The translations under genes and the position numbers were made by a program. The notes below the pieces were generated by a model, which was given only the letters and a program-made list of their open reading frames with translations, searched no databases and had not been told where the DNA came from. Positions 1 through 4,969 of a DNA stretch of 9,857 nucleotides are shown piece by piece; position 1 is the first letter of the stretch, and every line of letters begins with the position of its first letter. This stretch comes from Eubacteriales bacterium. Lineage in GTDB: Bacteria > Bacillota_A > Clostridia > Christensenellales > Aristaeellaceae. The stretch is taken from assembly GCA_029974035.1 (NCBI GenBank), contig JARKQG010000001.1, positions 1-9,857 of the forward strand. Reading direction: 5' to 3'.

Positions 1-208
1 GGCTTTATGGTGCTCATAAAATGTATTCCCTGTCCTTTAGCCTAGCCTCCGGGGATGTTTTGCCGCGCTTTCGCTGCGCATATGGACCATGCCGCATCAT
101 CCTGAAATGGCGCGCGGCGACGCCATAGCCGCCGCGGCCGCGCAAGGCGTCCGTGAGCACAAGGCGCAACTCGTTTTTTCGCATCGCCCGATCCAGGCGC
201 GCCTTTTT
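1..208. other. Left-edge non-coding stretch, possible weak terminator
   Basis: No gene is supported here. The stretch holds two T-runs (173-178 and 204-209). The second follows a possible 7-bp stem, AAGGCGC at 161-167 with GCGCCTT at 199-205, but the 31-nt loop makes it a poor intrinsic terminator. If real, it would end plus-strand transcription entering from the left. The minus-strand gene ending at 209 has no U-tract behind it, so I see no terminator for that gene. Confidence 0.3.
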
Positions 209-793
209 TCAAATTTTTAATGCCGATCCTTTTGCCCGTGATGATCCTCCCCGCAAAAGGGCTTTGACCCTTCCTCTGACGGCCTCGGGCAGGCCTTGCG
301 CAAGCGCTCTCTCAAGGAGCCGCGGGTTTTTGACGCCTTCCTGAAGAAAGTGCACCTCGATCCGCGTAGCCTTGCCCGCCTTCTCCGGGATCAGCTGGTA
401 GACAACGTACCAGTCCTCCAGCGCCGCCAGCGGGATGCGCGTGCCGTTGATCCAGCGGAAGTCCGGAACGGACAGCCCGTCGAAAGGATATTCATAACAA
501 CCTTCCTCGTGGACGACCGTGAACCCCGACAGCATGTCCACATCCGTGCCGCAGACGCAAAACCTCCGAAAATGCTTCGTGGCGTAGCGGCCGGAGGCCT
601 CGCAGGGGATGGTCTGCCCCAGCGCCGCGAGCAGTTTCTCCGCCTTCTCAGCGTCCCGGAGGCTCACAAGAATGTCGATGTCCCGGGGATCATCCGCCAG
701 CCCATATTGGGCAAGAAGAAGCGAAGCCCCCACCGCCCACAGAATGCCTCCGCCGTCCAGCGCCTTCCCGATCGCACAGAGGGTATCCAGCAT
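209..793 (-). CDS. Nucleotidyltransferase-fold protein (AbiEii/MNT-like), function unknown
   Basis: A 194-residue protein with the look of the DNA polymerase beta-type nucleotidyltransferase fold. Near the N-terminus it has a G-A-S turn (residues 22-24) in a WAVGASLLL context, then D38-I39-D40 (DIDI), and a later V-D-M with D86. These could be the three metal-binding acidic residues of the fold. Family members transfer nucleotides to small molecules, RNA or protein; some are toxins of AbiE or MNT/HEPN systems. No partner antitoxin or HEPN gene sits beside it, so a toxin role is not supported. I chose the ATG at 793 over an in-frame ATG at 814 because a CCTCCC complement (801-806, reading GGGAGG on the coding strand) lies 7 nt upstream of it. 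The gene is divergent from mscL. The fold call is fairly firm; the substrate is unknown. Confidence 0.72.
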   Translation of the reverse strand: MLDTLCAIGKALDGGGILWAVGASLLLAQYGLADDPRDIDILVSLRDAEKAEKLLAALGQTIPCEASGRYATKHFRRFCVCGTDVDMLSGFTVVHEEGCYEYPFDGLSVPDFRWINGTRIPLAALEDWYVVYQLIPEKAGKATRIEVHFLQEGVKNPRLLERALAQGLPEAVRGRVKALLRGGSSRAKGSALKI

Positions 794-837
794 GCACACA
801 CCTCCCGAACGCACGCGGCTGCCCGCGCGACAGCATG

Positions 838-866
838 ATTATACCACAAATCGTTCCCGGTGGTGC
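838..866 (-). promoter_or_regulatory. Extended -10 promoter of the nucleotidyltransferase-like gene
   Basis: On the minus strand there is a perfect TATAAT (838-843) preceded by TGG, giving an extended -10. The hexamer 17 nt further upstream (861-866, GCACCA) is a poor -35, as is common for extended -10 promoters. It points toward the gene starting at 793. Confidence 0.55.
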
Positions 867-914
867 GGCGCGTGATTGAAGTGACATGAAGCGGGTGAAA
901 AACACATCGCACCG

Positions 915-943
915 TTTTATTTCCCACCGTTTTCTGGTATAAT
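915..943 (+). promoter_or_regulatory. mscL promoter, extended -10
   Basis: TATAAT at 938-943 is preceded by TGG (extended -10), with a weak TTTTAT -35 at 915-920 and a 17-nt spacer. It lies about 40 nt upstream of the mscL start, so the leader is short. Confidence 0.65.
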
Positions 944-981
944 ATGCCTGCAGGAAACAAAAGCGCAAGGGGGAGTTACCC

Positions 982-1389
982 ATGTGGAAGGAGTTCAAGG
1001 AATTCGCCTTCAAGGGCAACGTAGTGGATCTGGCGGTCGGCGTGATGATTGGCGCGGCATTTGGCAAAATCGTATCGTCGCTGGTCAACGATATCTTCAC
1101 GCCCATCCTGTCGCTGATCACCGGCAAGATCGACTTTTCGACGCTGGCCGTGAAGTTTGGTGAAGGCGACGGTGCCGCTTCGCTCAACTACGGCCTCTTC
1201 ATCCAATCGGTGATCGACTTTATTCTGATGGCGCTGTGCATCTTCCTGTTCGTCAAATTCATCAACAAGCTCAAAAAGCCCGAGCCGGCCGCGCCCGCTG
1301 CCCCGGCGCGCAAGTGCCCCTACTGCATGAGCGAGGTCGACCCGGCCGCCACGCGCTGCCCGCATTGCACCTCGCAACTCAGCGCATAA
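982..1389 (+). CDS. mscL: Large-conductance mechanosensitive channel MscL with C-terminal zinc ribbon
   Basis: MscL forms a homopentameric membrane channel that opens under membrane tension and releases solutes on hypo-osmotic shock. The 135-residue protein has the family N-terminus ([20 protein letters not shown]), a first membrane helix at about 14-45 with the glycine/alanine-rich pore segment and the conserved NDIFTP turn (36-41), a short periplasmic loop (about 50-68), and a second helix at about 70-95. After a proline/alanine linker (100-109) the usual cytoplasmic helix is replaced by a zinc ribbon: C112-x2-C115 and C126-x2-C129. The start is fixed by AAGGGGGAG (967-975), 6 nt before the ATG. 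It is monocistronic with its own promoter; no clear terminator follows. The family call is certain. The zinc ribbon is an accessory domain of unknown role, and zinc binding is inferred from the cysteine pairs. Confidence 0.96.
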   Translation: MWKEFKEFAFKGNVVDLAVGVMIGAAFGKIVSSLVNDIFTPILSLITGKIDFSTLAVKFGEGDGAASLNYGLFIQSVIDFILMALCIFLFVKFINKLKKPEPAAPAAPARKCPYCMSEVDPAATRCPHCTSQLSA

Positions 1390-1429
1390 TACCACGCGAA
1401 CGATTTAACGGGAGTTTACGCAATTGTCG

Positions 1430-1458
1430 TTGACAGACCCGTAGGCGCCGTTTATACT
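1430..1458 (+). promoter_or_regulatory. Strong sigma-A-type promoter of the malate operon
   Basis: A consensus TTGACA (1430-1435) and TATACT (1453-1458) are separated by exactly 17 nt. Transcription would begin at about 1465, leaving a leader of roughly 108 nt before the first gene. Confidence 0.85.
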
Positions 1459-1491
1459 GGTGGCTGTGCTGATCTGCTTCCAGAGATTTTG

Positions 1492-1533
1492 AGACGGGAT
1501 GCAACGACAGGTTTCGTTGTTGACCGTCTTTTT
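1492..1533 (+). terminator. Terminator-like hairpin in the leader of the malate operon (candidate attenuator)
   Basis: AGACGG (1492-1497) pairs with CCGTCT (1524-1529), and GCAACGA (1501-1507) pairs with TCGTTGT (1514-1520, one G-U). A symmetric 3-nt internal loop lies between the two helices, and five T residues follow (1529-1533). It sits between the promoter and the first start codon, where an intrinsic terminator would act as an attenuator. The moderate GC content and short T-tract mean it might only be partly efficient. I did not find a clear competing antiterminator. Confidence 0.5.
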
Positions 1534-1572
1534 CTCTGTGACCGGAACCATACGATCGAAGGAGGAACGCTC

Positions 1573-2682
1573 ATGGAAACCAGACCCTACGTGTCCTGGG
1601 AACTGATGAACAGCTTTCTGATCGACGCCTTCAAAGGCTACGGAGTCCCGGAAGCCGACGCCGCCATCTGCGCGGACGTGCTGCTCGAAAGTGACCGCCG
1701 CGGCATCGAAAGCCACGGCTGCAACCGCTTTAAGCCCATCTACATTGACCGCATCGTGGACGGCATCCAGAATCCCGTCACAAAGATCGACATTCTGAAG
1801 GAAACCGCCACCACCGCCGTGCTGGACGCGAACGACGGCATGGGCATGGTGGCCAGCCACAAGGCCATGGAGATGGCCATCGAAAAGGCGAAGAAGTACG
1901 GCATGGCGATGGTGGCCGTCCGCAACTCCACCCACTACGGCATCGCCGGCTACTGGGCGACGATGGCCACCAAGGCCGGCATGATCGGCATGACCGGCAC
2001 CAACGCGCGCCCCTCCCTCGCGCCGACCTTCGGCGTGGAGAACATGCTGGGCACCAACCCCCTCACCGTGGGCTTCCCGACGGATGAGGAATTCCCCTTT
2101 ATGCTGGACTGCGCCACCTCCATCACCCAGCGCGGCAAGATTGAATACTACGCCCGCGTTGGCAAGGACACCCCGGCGGGCATGGTCATCGGCCGGGACG
2201 GCAGCGCCATGACCGACAGCAAGCAGATTCTGAAGGATCTGACCAGCGGCCACGCCGCGCTGGCGCCGCTGGGCGGCATCGGCGAAGACCTGGCCGGCTA
2301 CAAGGGCTACGGCTACGCGACGGTGGTCGAGGTGCTGTCCGCCGCGCTGCAGGCGGGTTCCTTCCTCAAGACGCTCAACGGCCTTGACAAGGACGGCAAG
2401 AAGATGCCCTATCACCTGGGGCACTGGTTCCTGGTCATCGACCCCGAGGCGTTCATGGGCCTCGAGTCCTTCCGGAAGACCTGCGGCGACATCCTGCGCG
2501 AGCTGCGCGCCTCCGCCAAGGCGCCCGGCGAGGAGCGCATCTACACCGCCGGCGAGAAGGAATACCTGGTGTGGCTGGAGCGCAAGGACAAGGGTGTGCC
2601 CGTCTCCGAGCCGGTGCAGAAGGAGATCATCGCCATCCGCGACAAGCTGGGTCTCCCCTACAAGTTCTCCTTCGAAAAATAG
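1573..2682 (+). CDS. Ldh2-family malate/lactate-type NAD(P)-dependent dehydrogenase
   Basis: A 369-residue cytoplasmic oxidoreductase of the Ldh2/MDH2 family (malate, L-lactate, ureidoglycolate and sulfolactate dehydrogenases), unrelated to the Rossmann-type LDH/MDH fold. Family landmarks are the GIESHG motif with the presumed active-site His48, the NSTHYG motif with His121 (118-123), the nucleotide-binding segment with TGTNARP (141-147), and LGTNP (159-163). Length is normal. The start is the ATG behind AAGGAGGA (about 1559-1566), although the frame stays open upstream to an ATG at 1489 inside the leader hairpin. It is the first gene of a two-gene operon; the malic enzyme follows after 28 nt. 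Malate is therefore the most likely substrate (malate/oxaloacetate), but substrates in this family cannot be read from motifs alone, and lactate or another 2-hydroxyacid remains possible. Confidence 0.9.
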   Translation: METRPYVSWELMNSFLIDAFKGYGVPEADAAICADVLLESDRRGIESHGCNRFKPIYIDRIVDGIQNPVTKIDILKETATTAVLDANDGMGMVASHKAMEMAIEKAKKYGMAMVAVRNSTHYGIAGYWATMATKAGMIGMTGTNARPSLAPTFGVENMLGTNPLTVGFPTDEEFPFMLDCATSITQRGKIEYYARVGKDTPAGMVIGRDGSAMTDSKQILKDLTSGHAALAPLGGIGEDLAGYKGYGYATVVEVLSAALQAGSFLKTLNGLDKDGKKMPYHLGHWFLVIDPEAFMGLESFRKTCGDILRELRASAKAPGEERIYTAGEKEYLVWLERKDKGVPVSEPVQKEIIAIRDKLGLPYKFSFEK

Positions 2683-2710
2683 TACCAAAAATATAAAGAG
2701 GTGCGTTACC

Positions 2711-3886
2711 ATGGATTATGCAAAGGAGTCCCTGCGCCTGCACGGCGAATGGAAAGGCAAAATCGAAGTCGTGACCCGCGTTCCCACCGCCACGAAACAG
2801 GACCTGTCGCTGGCCTACACCCCGGGCGTCGCGCAGCCTTGCCTGGAGATCCAGAAAGACGTCGACCTGAGCTATGAACTCACCCGCCGCTGGAACATGT
2901 GCGCGGTCGTCACCGACGGCACCGCGGTTCTTGGGCTTGGCGACATCGGCCCCGAGGCCGGCATGCCGGTCATGGAGGGCAAATGCGTACTGTTCAAGGC
3001 CTTCGGCGATGTGGACGCCTTCCCGCTTTGCATCAAGTCCAAGGACGTGGACGACATCGTCAACACCGTGTACCTGCTCTCCGGCTCCTTCGGCGGCATC
3101 AACCTGGAGGACATCTCCGCGCCGCGCTGCTTTGAGATCGAGAAGAAGCTGAAGGAAAAGTGTGACATCCCGATCTTCCACGACGACCAGCACGGCACCG
3201 CCATCGTCACGCTGGCGGGCCTGGTCAACGCGCTGCGCGTGGTGGGCAAAAAGAAGGAGGACGTCAAGCTGGTGATCAACGGCGCGGGCGCCGCGGCCAT
3301 CTCGATCACGAAGCTGCTGCTGTCCGACGGCTTCAAAGACGTCGTCCTCTGCGACCGCAAGGGCATCATCTACGAAGGCCGCCCGGAAGGCATGAACGCC
3401 ATCAAGGAGGAAATGGCCAAGGTCACCAACCTCAAAAAGGTCAAGGGCTCCCTGGCCGACGCGCTCAAGGGCGCGGACGTGTTCATCGGCGTGTCCGCCC
3501 CCAAGATGGTCACCACCGAAATGGTCACGGCCATGGCGAAGGACGCCATCGTATTCGCCTGCGCCAACCCCACGCCGGAGATCTTCCCCGACGAGGCCAA
3601 GGCGGGCGGCGCGAAGGTCATCGCCACCGGCCGCAGCGACTACCCCAACCAGATCAACAACGTCCTGGCCTTCCCCGGCGTGTTCCGCGGCACCTTTGAC
3701 GTGCGCGCCTCGGACATCAACGACCAGATGAAGCTGGCCGCCGCCTACGCGCTGGCGGGCCTCATCGAGGAGAAGGACCTGAACCCGGAGTACATCATTC
3801 CCGCGCCCTTTGATCCGAGCGTCCGCGACACCGTGGCCAAGGCCGTCGCCAAGGCCGCCCGGGATTCCGGCGTGGCCCGGATCTGA
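2711..3886 (+). CDS. Malic enzyme (NAD-dependent type, decarboxylating)
   Basis: Converts L-malate to pyruvate and CO2 with reduction of NAD(P). The 391-residue length fits the short bacterial form without the C-terminal phosphotransacetylase-like domain. The N-terminal catalytic domain has the YTPGVA motif with the presumed catalytic Tyr36, Lys91 in MEGKCVLFK, metal ligands E133-D134 (GINLEDI) and D159 (FHDDQHGTA, 156-164). The Rossmann part has GAGAAA (191-196), followed by D215 at the end of beta-2, which favours NAD over NADP. Substrate-binding Asn286 (CANPTPE) and Asn317 (NQINN) are present, so it looks fully functional. The start follows AGAGGTG (2697-2703), 7 nt before the ATG. It is the second gene of the operon behind the malate/lactate-type dehydrogenase. 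The cofactor is inferred from one residue and is not certain. Confidence 0.95.
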   Translation: MDYAKESLRLHGEWKGKIEVVTRVPTATKQDLSLAYTPGVAQPCLEIQKDVDLSYELTRRWNMCAVVTDGTAVLGLGDIGPEAGMPVMEGKCVLFKAFGDVDAFPLCIKSKDVDDIVNTVYLLSGSFGGINLEDISAPRCFEIEKKLKEKCDIPIFHDDQHGTAIVTLAGLVNALRVVGKKKEDVKLVINGAGAAAISITKLLLSDGFKDVVLCDRKGIIYEGRPEGMNAIKEEMAKVTNLKKVKGSLADALKGADVFIGVSAPKMVTTEMVTAMAKDAIVFACANPTPEIFPDEAKAGGAKVIATGRSDYPNQINNVLAFPGVFRGTFDVRASDINDQMKLAAAYALAGLIEEKDLNPEYIIPAPFDPSVRDTVAKAVAKAARDSGVARI

Positions 3887-3900
3887 TCCCCCTCAAACCC

Positions 3901-3934
3901 AGCGCCCCCGGCCAAATGGCCCGGGGCGCTTTTT
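3901..3934 (+). terminator. Intrinsic terminator of the malate operon
   Basis: AGCGCCCCCGGCC (3901-3913) pairs with GGCCCGGGGCGCT (3918-3930) with one C-C mismatch and a 4-nt loop. It is followed directly by TTTTT (3930-3934). It lies 14 nt after the malic enzyme stop. Confidence 0.93.
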
Positions 3935-3940
3935 ACGCGG

Positions 3941-3970
3941 TTGACACGCGCCCGCGCCATCGTGTATAGT
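3941..3970 (+). promoter_or_regulatory. glpP promoter
   Basis: TTGACA (3941-3946) and TATAGT (3965-3970) have an 18-nt spacer. It begins 6 nt after the preceding terminator's T-tract, so glpP is its own transcription unit. Confidence 0.82.
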
Positions 3971-3999
3971 GAACGCGAATCAAAACGCGCGAGGGTGCC

Positions 4000-4563
4000 A
4001 TGAAGAGCATGATCGAAAGCCTGCGGGATAACCCGGTCATCGCCGCCGTCAACTCCGACGAGGGGCTGGAAGCCGCGCTTAAAAGCGACTGCGAGGTGGT
4101 TTTCCTTTTGATCGGCTCCGTGATCACCATCGCGCACCAGGTGGCGCGGGTGCGCTCCGCGGGCAAGCGCGCCTTCGTGCACGTCGATCTCATCGACGGC
4201 TTTTCCGGGCGGGAGGTGGTGATCGACGCGCTGAAGGGCCTGGCCGCGCCCGATGGCGTGATCTCCACCCGCCCGCCGCTGCTCCGGCGCGCCCACCAGC
4301 TGGGGCTGACCACCGTGCAGCGGGTGTTCGCCATCGATTCCAAGTCCGTGGCCAACCTCAAAAATCTGTCGGAGACCGGCAAGCCGGACTTTGTCGAAAT
4401 CATGCCGGGGCTGATCCCCCGGGTATTGCGCGTCGCCGCGGAACTGACCGGCATTCCGGTGATTGCGGGCGGGCTGATCGAGGAAAAATCGGAAGTCATC
4501 GAGGCGCTCACCGCGGGGGCGGTGGCCGTGTCCACCACCCACCAGGGCGTGTGGCGCATGTAG
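4000..4563 (+). CDS. glpP: GlpP-family glycerol-3-phosphate-responsive antiterminator
   Basis: GlpP proteins bind glycerol-3-phosphate and let RNA polymerase pass terminators in the leaders of glycerol-use genes (glpFK and glpD in Bacillus subtilis). The 187-residue protein is of normal length and carries the family's conserved blocks in order: LLIGSVITI (36-44), HVDLIDGF (61-68), DGVISTRP (85-92), VQRVFAIDS (106-114), VEIMPG (132-137), IPVIAGGLI (152-160), and a C-terminal AVSTTHQGVW. These make up a small phosphate-binding TIM barrel-like fold. The start is the ATG at 4000 behind GAGGGTG (3991-3997). No glpF, glpK or glpD lies in the window, so its targets are elsewhere or differ from the classical ones. 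The family call is firm; the ligand is inferred from the family. Confidence 0.93.
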   Translation: MKSMIESLRDNPVIAAVNSDEGLEAALKSDCEVVFLLIGSVITIAHQVARVRSAGKRAFVHVDLIDGFSGREVVIDALKGLAAPDGVISTRPPLLRRAHQLGLTTVQRVFAIDSKSVANLKNLSETGKPDFVEIMPGLIPRVLRVAAELTGIPVIAGGLIEEKSEVIEALTAGAVAVSTTHQGVWRM

Positions 4564-4590
4564 TGAAGTGAAAATTAACTTTTATCCGGC

Positions 4591-4619
4591 TTGCCAGGGG
4601 CGGAAAAATCCGCTAGAAT
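4591..4619 (+). promoter_or_regulatory. Promoter of the T-box-controlled gene
   Basis: TTGCCA (4591-4596) and TAGAAT (4614-4619) have a 17-nt spacer. Transcription would start near 4626, just before the T-box stem I. It lies 28 nt after the glpP stop. Confidence 0.78.
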
Positions 4620-4625
4620 AGGTGT

Positions 4626-4934
4626 CACAGTTTTATTTTCAAATGCGTCAGGAGCGGGGCCGATGACGCCGGATTTCTTCTCACAGAGAGCCGCGGGTGC
4701 TGAAAGGCGGCAGAAGAAACGGCATCTGCTCTCCCCGCCAGCAGCAGGCTGAACCGCGGCCGAGGGGGCGTTTCTCCCCCGGGCCCAAGTAGGCCGTGCC
4801 GGCTTCCCCCGTTACAGGGACGCGCACTCGGGTTTTCCGGCTGCGCCAGAGGGACCGCCCCCACGGGCGGTAACGAAAGTGGTACCGCGGATGCAAGCCT
4901 CCGTCTTTCATGGGAAAGACGGAGTTTTTCTTTT
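4626..4934 (+). ncRNA. T-box riboswitch (tRNA-sensing leader)
   Basis: A cis-acting leader that reads the aminoacylation state of one tRNA and decides between termination and readthrough. Stem I: base GCGGGG (4654-4659) with CCCCGC (4733-4738); upper helix TTTCTTCT (4674-4681) with AGAAGAAA (4712-4719); the AGAGA bulge (about 4685-4689); and a distal GCCGC/GCGGC helix (4690-4694, 4707-4711) closing a loop with GGTGCTGAAAG. A stem II-like hairpin is built on GGGGG/CCCCC around 4764-4790. AAGTAGG (4788-4794) and CCGTTACAG (4809-4817) match segments usual in T-box leaders. Antiterminator: GAAAG (4875-4879) with CTTTC (4905-4909) and GCGGA (4887-4891) with TCCGT (4900-4904), enclosing the 7-nt UGGUACC bulge (4880-4886). 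The specifier codon is not certain: GGC at 4721-4723 fits best by position. Uncharged tRNA would switch on the downstream fusion gene. Confidence 0.95.
4899..4934 (+). terminator. Regulated terminator of the T-box
   Basis: CTCCGTCTTTC (4899-4909) pairs perfectly with GAAAGACGGAG (4914-4924) around a 4-nt loop, then TTTTT-C-TTTT (4925-4934). Its 5' arm is the same segment that forms the 3' half of the antiterminator, so the two structures exclude each other. An ATG at 4910 sits in this loop and is not a plausible start. Confidence 0.95.
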
Positions 4935-4969
4935 CCCAGGGCTTGAAAAAACTGCGGGAGGGCCTACTC

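Noticed and set aside
209..981. Toxin-antitoxin or phage-defence module around the nucleotidyltransferase-like gene
   Set aside because: No second small gene (HEPN or AbiEi-like) lies beside it; the neighbour is mscL. A lone fold match is not enough.
1489..1572. Extension of the dehydrogenase to the ATG at 1489
   Set aside because: That start is inside the leader hairpin with no ribosome binding site, while AAGGAGGA sits at the right distance before 1573.
2384..2710. Extension of the malic enzyme frame upstream to 2384
   Set aside because: The added residues overlap the preceding gene in another frame and are low-complexity Arg/Ser/Pro. The ATG at 2711 has its own ribosome binding site and matches the family N-terminus.
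1405..2712. A 435-codon open frame on the minus strand
   Set aside because: It is opposite the malate/lactate-type dehydrogenase and has low-complexity H/V/A/G composition. The plus strand has a promoter, a ribosome binding site and family motifs.
4910..4969. Upstream in-frame ATG at 4910 that would add 20 residues to the fusion protein
   Set aside because: It lies in the loop of the T-box terminator and has no ribosome binding site, and the added residues match no domain. The ATG at 4970 has GGGAGGG in place and begins the barrel's first strand.
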